From Ulva prolifera (lineage: Eukaryota; Chlorophyta; Ulvophyceae; Ulvales; Ulvaceae): a DNA stretch of 64,000 nucleotides. Numbering within the stretch: the stretch's first letter is position 1; each line of letters begins with the position of its first letter. The stretch spans positions 7,348,842 to 7,412,841 of the forward strand of contig CM041197.1 of the NCBI GenBank assembly GCA_023078555.1, written 5' to 3'. Below the pieces are notes generated by a model. The model saw nothing but the letters and a program-made list of their open reading frames with translations, was not told the origin of the DNA and did no database searches. A program made the position numbers and the translations under genes. Positions 1 through 11,533 of this stretch are shown here, one piece after another.

Positions 1-95
1 CTGGATGGAAAACTGCGCTTCGACACTATAGTAGCTTGCATTTATAGCTAGCATTTACATTGCTAGCTAGCATTAATATTGCAAAAGATCACTTC

Positions 96-128
96 CAGTG
101 TTTGTTTTCTCCCGTTCACTCTTTTGTA
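96..128 (+). mobile_element. Tail-only LINE-1-type fragment
   Basis: The bases match the 3' end of the LINE copies at 1906-2208 and 13048-13432, ending in the shared CTTTTGTA. It lies in sequence absent from X2 (right-copy DNA at about 57000 has no counterpart), so it marks a short insertion upstream of X1 exon 1. Confidence 0.55.
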
Positions 129-227
129 CCTCAACAGCCGGCGTTGCAGAAGCTGACTCGACAGTATTGAACGTGACAAAGGTTCTCGTTGATTGACTGG
201 CTGTCAAGACGAGCTGCGATAACAACG

Positions 228-3200
228 ATGAACTGCATCATGTATGATATTGTGATACTGGGGATTGTGGTGGCCTTGTTCCTGCAGGCGCATGTTGCTG
301 ACGCCGATTCGGGGCCACAACCGATCAGCAACTACTGCGCGCCCGAATCTTCAGAAACGTCGGTACGCTTTGCTCAGGATACGTCTGAAGTAATCTCGAC
401 TCGACCCGCGCATTTGTTCAGTGGCATGGCATCCTTGCAGCAGTCGATCCCATATCTCGAGATATCGATGAGAGCATCCGATGAGTCACAGCGACGCCGT
501 GACAGCAGAGGATGCTTGATCGTCCGTGATCAGCAGCCACACCCTCCATGCTCGATCGATTCCCTTGCGTAGTGCTTGGGCCTTGGATGTATGTTGCCTG
601 CCATCGTCATTCCTTTCGCAGCCAATGCATGCTGTCCGTGTGCCAGTGCGGCAGCTTCCTGGAATGACCGCCATCAACTAGTCGACTGACAACAAGAGTC
701 CAGTATCCTGCTGCATAGCTTGATGTTCACATTGCGCATATCTTCAAAGAACATGATCAACGACCCGTCTGAGAGGACCTGAGGCAGACGGCACATGCCA
801 GTCACGGCGACGCCACAGCCGTTGACTGTATCATCACGTACACAGAAGATACTTGCATTCGATTGTTCCCTTAAACCGCAGATGCGCAATTCGTATCGCA
901 TGCGTGGAAGCCAGTGCTGCCACGCGGGTTCGCGATGTACTGACAAAACAGAGAACGAAAGAAAACAAAGGGTCTCATGGGTTGAGGACGGATTAAAAGC
1001 TACCCCCTCCGATTCAGGTTGTCGTGGGTTCGATTCTGCGTGCGCTTTGTGGAATCGAAACGGCCGTACGTGACCACCTCGGTTAGCACAGGAATAGGCT
1101 CTGTGAGTTGCGTACGGTCGTCTGAGGGCGGTTTCCAGGTTGTTTACCCATTCGGCATATGTGGTCCCGTTAATTCGGAATTGTCAATGTCCAATAGGAT
1201 GCGGCTCAGTAAATTCAGATTTACTGTACTTTACAAACACTGAAACCGAATCTCATTTGAAGTTCGCGATGGACCTTCCAGCGCCTGCATCAGCAGTGCC
1301 GGATACTGCGCTGAAATCCCACCAGTACAGTATATTGTGGATACCTTCTTGTTTCATTGTGGCAAATACCGTGGTCGATAAAAGTGTCGTTACTGTGAGA
1401 GGAAACTGCCACCGGCTGTCGTGTCGCGGCACACAGGCGCGCGGCAGGCAGGCAAGCAGGGAATACCACGACAAAACCAATCTGCTGCAGGCTTGTGTGT
1501 GGACTGGTGAGTGCCCTGTCGGAGGCTGCGCAAACAAGTGTATTGTGAACAAAGGCCTGACCTCCAGCTGGGATGTACTGCTAGACAGAGCCGTGGGGCT
1601 GGCCTCCTTTGAGGCCTGCCCTCTCCTAGCATACTGGATCAACCTATTTGTCACCGTCAACAAGAGCGGCCGCAGGCTCCAGGCTCAACATGTGCGCCCC
1701 TGTCCTTGTGGCTGCAGCCACTTGCATACATACATACATACTGGCAACGGCTCGCCTCCTGGCAACGGCTCGCTGCCCGGCATCTGTCCTTTGTACCTAC
1801 ATACATACTTATGTCTGCAAAGAAATTGCACACTTACGCTAGCACCGCGTCAGCCAGACGTCCCCCTTGCTGCTTCATGACATGATGTAGCTCGTGAATT
1901 TCGTCGGTCAGTTGGGGGATGTGGCCGCTGCCAGTGGGCGCATCTCCAAAGGCGCGTTTGTCCAGTGGGCGCTGCGGGTGTTGTCGGTGTCATTGCAGCG
2001 CGGCAATGCAGATATGTATCGGAAGTCTGGGCTTGTCATCTCTCGGGAGCAAGGGTTGCGATATGATGCGGGCCTGGAGGACGCGATCCTGCCGGACTAA
2101 GTTGTGCGTGCGGTTGTAGTGTTCGTGTGTGTGTGAGTGTATGTTGCAGTTGATTCGGATGAGATTCGGTTTCAGTGTTTGTTTTCTCCCGTTCACTCTT
2201 TTGTAAACAGCTCGTGAATTTCGTCTGCCAACCACTGGCAGGCTGGCCTTCCAATGAGCAGTGAAAGTTGCCTGTCAAGCTTGGCCCATTAGAAAGACTG
2301 CATTGAAAATACTCTTCATCACTGCCTTATGTTTATATAGGACCAGGCTGGAGGTCTCCTGTGTGTGTTTTACGTGCCTGCCTAATGCTGTCATGCCAAC
2401 ATCAACGTATCCTGCGTGTCAGAGTACATGTGTTTGGTAAACTGCAAAAGGGCCGTTGACGAGGGTAAAGCCCAGTGCCGGCCGCTCCCTTTAGGTGTCG
2501 TAGACACAGCTGTCACGGGCCCTGCCAAAAACATGAGCATGTGAAGGTCGACCTGTCGGACGTTCTCCAAGAAAGCCACGCACATTCTCGAGAGCGGTCG
2601 AAGTGGGCAGTGCAGGAGATGGCTGAGACGGTGTCCAGCAACATGGACGACGCGCATCCACACGACCAGCGCCGCCGCATTCTCAACCTCTTTGCTGATG
2701 CCCCGGTGCCGTCTGGTGAAGAGCTGCCGACTAATGTGCGCCTTGCTCTTTCATTATTCTTTGGCTGCAACTCCCAGCACCAATCAAACAATGATGCATG
2801 CCGTCAGTGGATTTACAAAAGAATGAACGGGAGAAAACAAAGTCTGAAAATGAATGTCATCCGAATCAACAGCAAAATACAGACTCTCATTGCGTCAGGT
2901 ATGCTTAGCTGCAGTGGTCGATGTGCGTTTTATTGCATGAATGGATGATATGTGAACCTAGGGCCAGCTTGCATCTGATCGCATGTGCCCAGGCGCCTCG
3001 ACGCTGGCATGCGCAAACACACATGCCGGTGCCGAATGTGCTACAAGCAAAATTAGATTTCGGCCGTTCATCAAAGCTCCGTTCATCGACGCTGGTATGC
3101 ATACGCCATGGCGATGCTTGGTTCTATATATGTGCATTTGCCCGTCGCAACAGCGTGGAACATGCTTCTTCTGATGGGTCACCTTGACTGAGGGCATTCT

Positions 3201-6200
3201 TCGCGTCTCTGTCACCAGACAACACCCAGTGTGTGATTACACAGTTGCATCGATGCGCGATATCACGCGACTGCGTGCATGTCCTGCTGAATGGCAGCAC
3301 ATACATGCAGCCATGCCCAACCGCGGAGGACATAGACTCGGCGGCGTTCCTTATGAAAGATACTGCAGCCCTTTTGCGACGGGTCTTTGAGATTGACACC
3401 AGAGGTGTGTTACTCCCGCAACTGTGCATGCAAGCCAGTGAGAATCAGGAGGCGCTGCTGCATTTCGCCGTGAGGCCACCAAGGCTGGGACCGCCGTACA
3501 CCTTTCATCTGAATGCACCATTCAGCGAGCGCCGGGCGACGCCTCGCAAACTGCATCTGCCAGATTCATGATTTACGATAAGTGCATATCAGCATGTTTC
3601 ACCTTCAGTCTCGAATATGGAGGATGATGCGCAGTATGGCATAGTCCTAGCGTGACTCAGCTTGGACATCTTCCAAATATGCTACTTGATGTTGCATGCC
3701 ACGTGTCTGTGACGTTGACAGTCTATGAACGAATTCTGGCGTGTTGTCCACATGGGCATGTGCCAGAGGACTCCATGTGTAGTGAAGGTGCCAATGAGGA
3801 CATGCGGCCTGCTGCAGGAGAGGAGATGCCCGCCGACCTCGTGGACTATGCCTGGGTGCTTGAGTTCCCCAACAGGTACCAATTTCTGGTGAAGATGCTG
3901 GAGGACGTCGACGCAACTGTCGAATACGTCACAAACAACTGTGTGGAGGGTCTCGTGCAGAACCTTGAGAGCATCTTCTTCTTTGGCTACCTGGCCGTCG
4001 ACCAGTATGATCTCGTTGACTTCTCCTCCGGAAGCCAGATGCGGCAGTGCATAGACAACTTTGACGCTTTGGACGAGCTGACCAGGTATAGACCTGCCTA
4101 AGGAATGTTAGTGCTGTTGCATGCCTGTGCTGCGGAGTCTGTGCAGCATGATGTGGGTACATGGCACCTGTTCACGTGAATATGTTTGACTGCCATTTTG
4201 CCACTTGTTGGCCCCAAAGCGCATCCGTTGATACCTGCATCTGTGCATGTGCCCTTGAAGCGCCTATAAATGAGACTCCTGCCACGCTGTCACTGCACAA
4301 GGGGGTCAACCACTCCCGCTACATGGTGGGGCCACCTACGGCGCGCACGGCTGCAATTTTGGCCGCTTGGGGAAGACTTTGGCTAATGTCTATGTTGAAT
4401 GGGCATTCATAGTGTGTCATCTCACTCGGTTGGGGAAAATGGCCCGTGATCGTCAATATGGCTCGTCTGCTTGGGAAAAATCGGCCTTTCGCGACGCTGG
4501 CTCCCCAACATGCCCAGGCGCTCAGTCGCCTCCCCAAACCTCCCCAAACGTTCGCATGTGTTCCCAAGCGCCTTTAAAATGAGCTCTCTAAAGCTCTTGT
4601 TGGTAATCGCAAGGCTGTATGTGCATTTTTTTCGTCGGTGAGGCTTCATGGAGCTGTATACGGCTTAGTTTTCTGGAGGCTGGCCACATAGTGACGCACG
4701 GTATGCAATGTGAGTCGTATAAATCCTTCTGATAATGCTGGATAGGTCCGAATCTCTGGATATCCGGACAGGGCGTCCTACCTGCAATCTGTGTGTAGCA
4801 TGGGATGGTGGCGCGAACTGAATTATACACGAGATATCAAACCTTCACTGCCTGATCTTGATTGATCGTCACTCTCGTAGAACGTTTGATGTCGGCATGG
4901 GGCACATGAGTATCTGGATTCCTGTGACAAGCCTGACAGGCCCTTGTGATGGAGCATGATCCGGAGCTTTGCAGTCCACTACGTGTGTACTTCTGACGTC
5001 AGACGCCAGCGTAGGTATGCCTAGGTCATCTTTTGCGTAGTGTCACTGGAGACGTGTTAAGTTACTCTGGCCTGCTGTGATCATGCCTCGCCATTGTACA
5101 CCAATGAATCATTTCAATAGAGCTGTGGATGCTGGATACACGTTGGATACATCATTGATGTGCAGTTGTGGTATCATTTGAGTGACATGCTGTGAAATAA
5201 GGTGTAGATGTGACGTTGCATTACAAAACATGGGCATTCACCATTGCACATAAAATTGAGGCAGGGTCCTTCAACACGCAATATTCAACACGCAATATTC
5301 AACACGCAATATGCGGCCATTCAATGCTGGCATGTCGCCTGACCAGTGCGTGAGCGCCCCGCCATGTCGGCCCGATCAGCTAGCGCGCCGTTGAATAGTA
5401 CCTCACTTGCCGGATGCTACCCACAGATGTGACAGAAGCAATATGTCCTAGCCCGGTGAGTATTATAGCATATTTTGAGTGTGTTGTGTGTTCTCGATGC
5501 AACGGCACACGTTTGGGCATGAACGACCCTCGTTTGGGGAAAAGCGCGGTTAATCGACAAAACCCGGGTTTGCGTAGGGGAGACTCCCCAACAGCGAGAT
5601 GACACACTACGAATGCCCATTCAACATAGACAATAGCCAAAGTCTTCCCCAAGCGGCCAAAACTGCAGCTGATCTTGCGCGCCGTAGGTGGGCCCACCAT
5701 GTAGCGGGAGTGGTTGACCCCCTACTGCACATGTCAAATCAGGAGTGGACACTTCACTTCCAGTCTGAAGTCCAAGTTGACTTGCGGTGGTGGCTGCAGG
5801 GACCTCTCCGCTGTCATGCAAGCCTGCAGCCCCCCCTTTGGCCAGACACCCGATTGCTTTGCCGTCTCGGGCTTCGAAATGATCACTTCTAGCTCGTGTG
5901 CACAGGCATATGCCCGCATGTTCAACATCTCAGACGTGTCCAATCTCAACACTATCGGCAGGACAATCGGAGCCATCCACGACGCGTGCACACAGGTGGT
6001 CATGGAGGTGCGCATGCGACCCGGACCAAGCCGTTTTTACACGCGGGCGCGGCGGTAGCGGTACCATGTTACAGCCCCACTGGGAACCTTTCCAAGATGT
6101 GCGCCGGCGATGTTCGGGCGTCAAGGGACGTATCCACAAGTGCTCTCAAGATTCGCTGCATGCCATCACGGCACTGCTATGCCCCGAACTGCATTGCATC

Positions 6201-6897
6201 CGCCTCGACTGACCCGGGGGCGAATGGACTTCGTGTTCTAAGAGGTTACAACCGTGTTCTCGGCGTACTGTGGATCTTTTATAGACCATGAATGAACTTT
6301 CCTGCTTGGTCGCTTGATGCAAGCACACAGTTTGAGCCTTGCCCGGGGGGCAAAGACCACGGGACCACCAGGCGAGCATGCGCTTGCCAATGCTGAAAAC
6401 GCAGGTAGGGCATGCCTAGCTCGTGCTTTGGCAGTGCGGGTCACTCAGCTGTGTTATCATGCTCGCAGGCAGAGTGTCTGTCCGCGAGCACCCCGGCCCT
6501 AGCCACCATCGAAGAGTACCATGACAAGATCCCAGTACGCAACGCCCTCGACCTGCCCTTCCGTGGCCCTGCAGGCGCAGATTCCCCAGAGGTAGTCGTG
6601 TGCTTCACTGGCCAAGAGTGCGAGCCGCCGGCGCCACCTCCTGCTGTTGCGCCAGACCCTGCGGAGGCCCCTGGCACAGGCGGGACTGGGCCCAACGTCC
6701 CCATGGCACCTGTGCAGCCTCCGAGCGTGCAGCCTCCGAGCGAGCCTGATACATCCACTGAGGCACCGCTCGACCGCGAAATGGTCACCCTCGATGATCT
6801 CTCAGCATTGTCCTCTTCGAGGAGATGCGCAAGCACCTGGCTTCCTGCGGCCGGCGCCGCTGCTGTGGCAGTGTTTGCGCTTGCTTTACTCGGATGA
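228..6897 (+). CDS. X1: secreted, cysteine-rich, probably GPI-anchored protein, left paralogue, damaged
   Basis: Family not recognised. The exon model comes from comparison with X2 at 57088-62350. Exons: 228-362 (signal peptide, ILGIVVALFLQAH core), 1491-1691 (CPVGGC and NKCIVN motifs), about 2475-2735, about 3300-3404, 3783-4085, 5771-6098 and 6469-6897. Donors are mainly GTGCGC. The last exon is Pro-rich and ends in a hydrophobic tail (AAAVAVFALALLG) that looks like a GPI-attachment signal. Damage: relative to X2 exon 5771-6098 carries 4 extra bases near 6040, which shift the frame into an early stop. A small X2 exon at 61051-61090 has lost its TTGCAG acceptor here (the left copy reads CTGCGG). 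A 1.4-kb transposon sits in the intron before 5771. Small exons may be missing from this model, and exon 3-4 borders are approximate. Confidence 0.6.
1216..1256 (-). mobile_element. Degenerate LINE-1-type tail fragment
   Basis: Contains, in reverse orientation, the CACTGAAACCGAATCTCAT block found just upstream of the LINE 3' end elsewhere in the window. The CCCGTTCACTC part is missing. It lies in the first intron of X1. Confidence 0.4.
1725..1806 (+). mobile_element. LINE-2-type tail with ATAC microsatellite
   Basis: A duplicated CTGGCAACGGCTCGC block is followed by TGTCCTTTGTAC, the same tail that ends the LINE-2 copies at 59541 and 62970. It is bordered on both sides by CATACATACATAC repeats, which may be target duplication or slippage. 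It lies in an X1 intron. Confidence 0.45.
1906..2208 (+). mobile_element. 5'-truncated LINE-1 copy with 17-bp target duplication
   Basis: Flanked by a perfect 17-bp direct repeat, AGCTCGTGAATTTCGTC, at 1889-1905 and 2209-2225. X2 (about 58310-58350) has the uninterrupted site. The insert holds the C-terminal end of an open frame (GQLGDVAAASGRISKG to EDAILPD, stop at 2098-2100), a GT-rich 3' region, and ends CACTCTTTTGTAAAC. The same frame occurs in the copy at 13048-13432. A related frame occurs at 63040-63288 (minus), sharing the LSVALCKGN-like core. Common 3' end, variable 5' truncation and 13-17 bp duplications point to a non-LTR retrotransposon. No reverse transcriptase core is present here. 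Confidence 0.8.
2813..2878 (-). mobile_element. Degenerate LINE-1 tail fragment
   Basis: A diverged reverse-orientation copy of the LINE-1 3' end, with TTACAAAAGAATGAACGGGA followed by a weakened CATCCGAATCAAC block. It lies downstream of X1 exon 3 and has no counterpart at the matching place in X2. Confidence 0.5.
4300..5723. mobile_element. Non-autonomous TIR transposon, hAT-like 8-bp target duplication
   Basis: Terminal inverted repeats of about 120 bp begin AGGGGGTCAACCACTCCCGC and pair 4300-4420 with 5600-5723. An 8-bp direct repeat ACTGCACA flanks it at 4292-4299 and 5724-5731. X2 (about 61190-61220) has the unoccupied site. No transposase frame is visible, and several CTTGGGGAA-type subterminal repeats lie inside each end. 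An 8-bp duplication fits hAT or P superfamilies, but the terminal bases are not a clean hAT consensus, so the superfamily is uncertain. It is in an X1 intron, between the exons ending at 4085 and starting at 5771. Confidence 0.85.
5271..5311. repeat. Three tandem copies of a 14-bp unit
   Basis: The unit AACACGCAATATTC is repeated three times, the last one diverged, inside the hAT-like element. Confidence 0.8.
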
Positions 6898-7494
6898 CCT
6901 AAATTAGTAAGAAGCACTTGATTCTTATAAGTTGACATTTGCGTGTATTTGCCAAGATGCGCAGCTTGGGGAGCGCACCTCTTCTTCATGGCAATCCCTG
7001 TCTTCTTTTTTGGGACATGCGGTGCCGTGGGTCATGTTCTGGCGACGGAACTCGGGTACAATACGTGTCAATTCACAAAAAAAGTCATGGCCCTGTAGGC
7101 AACAACTGCTGCCACTTGACTTTTCCCCGTCCAGATCCCTTGCCAGTGGTGCATGAGCAGGGCACGTGATTGTTTGTGGCCACTTCAGTCGCTCGGTGGT
7201 CCTTGCATGCTCAAGTGTGAGGGAATGACGTTGAGCAGCCACCGGCAAACGGCTTCGTGCGATACATGTAAATCCGCACTATGCATCCCTGACGGGCAAA
7301 TCAACCATGTGGGGTTTGGTCCAGAGCTTTTGGCTGTAAGGGAATCAGTACTGGTCATTTGTCTGCACATTAGTCTCCGGCACATTAGAGTTATTCAGGC
7401 TGAATACAAGCTTTACTGGCAAACGTCATGCGGGGCTGTCTCTTGCCGAACTCATGCTTTCGCCAATCCTCCCGCTTGTCGCAGCTAGTACCGG

Positions 7495-7835
7495 CACTAG
7501 AAGAATGGCGCCACGGTGAATCGGGGAGCTGACGTAGTGTGTACGGAGGGGCAGTTGGAGAGACATCGGAGAATCGGTGGAGGCCGGACGTAGGTTGCAC
7601 GGAGTATCGGATCGTTGTGGCGGAGGTGGGGCAGAGGTAGGTAGGATGTTCCGATTCCCGTCCGGTACACCCCCGGACAACGCCTTTTGTGGCAAGCCTG
7701 CCTTCGGAGCACAACCGGAGGATGTACGGAAGATAAGTCGGTTCCGTTATGCGTCCGGCGGACGGGCTACGGACGCTTGCACTAAATTTCGGATCCGTCT
7801 CGTATCCGTCTGACGTCCGCCTCGGGGATGCAGGA
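7495..7835 (+). repeat. Left terminal region of element A (L-type end)
   Basis: About 340 bp here match, as the reverse complement, the right end of element C (about 21590-21930). Shared blocks include GTGAATCGGGGAGCTGACGT, a block around TGCCTTCGGAGCACA, and GCACTAAATTTCGGATCCGT. Repeated TCCGTC/GTCCG motifs are probable transposase-complex subterminal sites, by analogy with CACTA elements. Confidence 0.8.
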
Positions 7836-8313
7836 AGTACGGGCTGGGCCTTAGGATTGGTGACCTCCCGACGCCTTATACCCGTCTGGCTTGAGATACT
7901 CACGCATGGTCACGAAGGATGTGCACTTGTAGACACGCGCGTCGTGCCATGCTTCACCCGGGGCGTCATGGGCGTTATTACCGGATCAGACTTGGTCGCG
8001 CTCGTGTAAGCAGAGTGCAGGCAGGAGAGCGGTTTCGTGGAAGCATGATGGGGTGGATTTGTTTGTTATCATTTGAGGCACATGTACACGGCACTGTAGT
8101 TGGCAACTTGCCTGCATTCATATGATGTAGGTGCTTACATGGCTTGCGCATTCCTTGTTCATATCGAGCTTCATACATAGCTCACACTCCCATACATTCC
8201 CTCAGGACAGACTCCCTGACATTCCCTGCACATGACCGGGCAAAGGACATGTGTACAGGCTGCAAGATGGTCCTGAAGTGACTCAACTACAACCATGCAA
8301 TGCACTGGCATGT

Positions 8314-10742
8314 CTACTCGTCCTCGTCCGAGAGGCCGTCAATTATGGAGTCTTGAACCTTCGATAACTCGTCCTGCATGCAATACCATCTGCATGAGTG
8401 CACGGCTCCGATGCATGCGTTGTCCGAGTGACTGTAACACAAATAGTGCTACTACCTGGGATTGCAGACATTGGTGTCACATGTCAAATCAACTGTATCG
8501 GGGTAGTGACATACCGTCAATACACTAATCTGTTGTATTAATTTCTGCACACTCGGACCCTTGCTTTTGGGCTGATGCATTGCCAGCTTAGCCTTGCAAT
8601 CCTCAATCTTTTTCCGAATATCGCTACGCGCTTGTAGGGCGGCCTCCTTGTCTGCCTTGGCCTTTCGCTTCTTGAGAGCTTTATTGGACTCTTCTGCAAC
8701 GTACATGCGCTTCTACACCTGGTCTGATTATGGGTGGGGCAATTACAATCGGACTAGGCACACATTGGCACAAATCATAAGAGGACATACCGGCGCCACG
8801 GCTTGTAAATCAATCTCCGGGGACTTCCATCGATTGTCTGCACGCTGGGGAGAATCAGGCTCTTCATCTTCCTCCGTCTGATCGTGACCAACCTCGTCCG
8901 GCTGGTGCTCACTGTCCTGAGCAGCAGTGCAGTCTGCCCTTGGTTCTCGCTGGAGGCCTGGCCGCCGGGGAGAAACGTCAGCGAGCATTGTGCGCCGTCC
9001 GCTGCTGGAATGAGTGCCCCGTCTTCCTGACTTGGATGCGGTAGGAGCCTGTACCCGCATGGCTGTCTCGAATCATGGTTCATGCCGGTCACACAGGCGC
9101 CCGTACAATCCTGGTACCACTTAATGGCCACCCTCAGGCGGGCAGTACAGCGTGTGGGGAGATTGTACCTTCCCGGTCTTCCTTGGTCGCTTGCCCCGTT
9201 GGACGGGAGAGTCAGCGGTCCCTTCGATGGCGCGCTGGCCTGCAACAACCTTAGCGATTCCTTCGCACACATACAGACCGTCCTCCATAGCCCATGCCTG
9301 GGGGGTTTTCATTGGTTCGTCAGCAATAGGGAGGCGGTCTCGTCTCACGGTGAACTGCGCACGAATCACGTTGGTTGGAATACAGTGGCCATTCGCCGAA
9401 TGGCCAGTCAGTGCCCATGCAAGTGCCGATTCATGCAGGCCGCGCCGCGCTGGAGTGGCCATTCGCCAAATGGCCACTCCAGGCGCGTGCAGTGCGAGAC
9501 AATGCATGACGCGCTGGAGTGTCCATTCGCCGAATGGCCACTCCAGGCGAGTGCAGTGCAAGACAATGCATGACGCGTTGGAGTGGCCAGTCGCCGAATG
9601 GCCACTCCAGGCGCGTGCAGTGCAAGACAATGCATGACGCGATGGAGTGGCCATTCGGCGAATGCTGCTTTGACCAAGGAGGAGGACATGCCTTGGAGTT
9701 CTGGAACACTTGCATCGCCGCTGCAAGCTTCCTCTGCTCACGAGAGTCGGGATTCCTCCGCAGCGCAATGTTATGGTCCCACGCCCGCTTCGCATACTTC
9801 CTGCACATCGGGTCACCTCCGTCTGGGCGGATACTGTATGCTTCCCTTCTCCGCCACCGTTGGGTACGGCAACAGGTACGGCATAACCCGAGCATCAGCA
9901 GAGGCACACTCTTTGGTCGTGGCGTTCAAATGGCGGTGCTGGCTGTAGAAAGCATGATTGATATTAGTCGCAACTTCGTACGCTTCACCTGTTTTGCCAA
10001 CCTGTACACGATACCCGTATCGGCATTCTGACCGCGAATGGCGATGGTGATGTGCCGCAAGAAACTACACCGAAAGTTGGTGGCATGCGATCCCGTGGCC
10101 CTCGCGGGGTGGTAGTGGACCTCAGGATGTAAACACGTTGTTAGTCGGAGACAGCAGCCGTACCCCATATGCAGTTTTGCCGAGTGCGTCCGTCTGCGTT
10201 TTCGTTAGAATACTCCCTACCCACACCTTCTCGTCGGCTGGGGCGTTCAGGTTCACTAGTGCCTGCACGAGCTTGCCTTCCTTGTGGGCAGCGGCCATCC
10301 CCTTCACCTTGGATCTCATCCCTGCCGTCCACATCAGCACCGCATCCTTCATCGTTTCCCAACGCACGTCAGCTTCGGGGTCCGCAGTCAAGGCCGTAGC
10401 TGTTCAGTGTGCAGTGCCAACGGCTGCCGACGCTTGCCCCACGCTCCCTTTGCCCTTGCCCAGCGCCTTCACCAGCACGGGCGGCTTCAGCAGTCCAGCG
10501 ATTGTGCCTTTCCTGAAGAAGTACTTTACGCACGTCATCAGTTTCTCGACACTGTCGACATCAACGGAGCTGGCTTTGTCGACGGTTGACGTCAAAGTCA
10601 ACCCGTCGACGCCGGCACCCCTGCTCCACACGTTGCTGACCAGCACGTCAAGCATCCCTGCTCCGTTGTCTGCATCATCTACAACTTCTTTCTCGATGAT
10701 GACGGGCGAGGCGCGGAGGAACGTGAACTGCAGGTTGGACAT
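8314..10742 (-). pseudogene. Gene D of element A: coiled-coil, candidate TNPA-like protein, with internal stop
   Basis: Colinear with gene D of B (47711-50885). Exons on the minus strand: 10742-10164, about 10055-9985, about 9890-9760 (YAKRAWDHN motif), 9354-9169 (WAMEDGLYV), about 9055-8804 (Arg-rich then acidic), about 8682-8520 (Lys/Glu coiled coil, ALKKRKAKADKEAAL), and 8373-8314 (ends DGLSDEDE). Exon 1 has an in-frame TGA at 10404-10406 where B reads through, so this copy is probably dead. The intron between the YAKRAW and WAMEDG exons holds the palindromic array at 9384-9665. Function is unknown. Size, basic region, C-terminal coil and divergent position beside the transposase resemble TNPA of En/Spm only in general outline. 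Confidence 0.7.
9384..9665. repeat. Palindromic array P1, left array of element A (five units of about 64 bp)
   Basis: Each unit has a long near-perfect palindrome whose arms are GAGTGGCCATTCG and CGAATGGCCACTC, followed by a spacer with AATGCATG. Five palindromes begin near 9385, 9453, 9518, 9582 and 9644; the first and last are partly decayed. The array lies inside the intron of gene D between the YAKRAW and WAMEDG exons, the same intron that holds a different palindrome array in element B. Confidence 0.85.
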
Positions 10743-11078
10743 GGTGGAGGAGTAGACAAAGCGGAATTAACACACGTATACAGTCGGTATTGTGGATGGT
10801 CTTTTCGTATGACAGCTAACAGATCGCGTCGTTCGCACATGCTTTGCTGCTCCGTGCTTTGAATGGTATGCCGATGTAGCGTCGTCGCGCGGTCTGCCTT
10901 CAAAGGTTTGGCTGCCTCGATACCCCGGTGCCTCGCCAGATATCGTGGCGACAGGGCGAACACGGTATACGACAGGGAGGTCTTTGTGATGTTTAATGCC
11001 ATCGTAGGAACGGTAAACACCAGAGGCCGCGCTGTCGTATAACTTCGTCACAAGTATGCTCAACTACAGCTGGCTACG
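10743..11078. promoter_or_regulatory. Bidirectional intergenic region between D and T of element A
   Basis: These 336 bp separate the divergent starts of D and T, as 47236-47710 does in B. No TATA box or clear repeat was recognised. Promoter function is inferred from gene orientation only. Confidence 0.4.
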
Positions 11079-11533
11079 ATGGCCGAGTCTAGACTGAAGA
11101 AGTATGAGGTGAACGACGTGATTGCCAAAGCGAACTGTAAGCGCCTGGTCCCTCCTGAGCCGACGGGGAAGGAACCGTTGAAATACCAGTGTCTAGCCTA
11201 TGGTGAGAAGTTTGCCCGGCACACCACCGCCCAAAACCATTACGATCCCTGCAGCAAGTTACGGAGTGCAGCAGCCGCAGCGCGGAGAGCCGCTGGTGGA
11301 CACGACGACGCGGGCCCATTCTCGAGGCCAGCCACTGGCCCGACCTCCGCTGCTGCCGATGATGACGTCATCGGCATACACGACGGGGCCGGTCCCTCTG
11401 GGAGACCACCATCCCCTCCAGACATGTGGGGTCCCCCCAATGACCCTGCCCACTCCGACGACCTCTTCGACGTGCGTACCTGCGGTAGTTGACCGTGCTG
11501 AGTCCCGGATTGCCTGATCATGATGCAGATCGG

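Larger units (their letters stand above)
1..7300 (+). repeat. Left copy of a direct segmental duplication
   Basis: Exons, introns and flanks of this stretch match 56895-62660 in the same order and orientation, with scattered substitutions and indels. The right copy lacks the LINE insertion at 1906-2208 and the TIR element at 4300-5723, so those two are later insertions. The matching begins at the window edge, so the duplication may extend further left. Element A starts at 7495, just after the matching part ends. Confidence 0.85.

Noticed and set aside
5897..6291. Alternative overlapping frames in X1
   Set aside because: They are shadows of the exon at 5771-6098, produced by the frameshift relative to X2.
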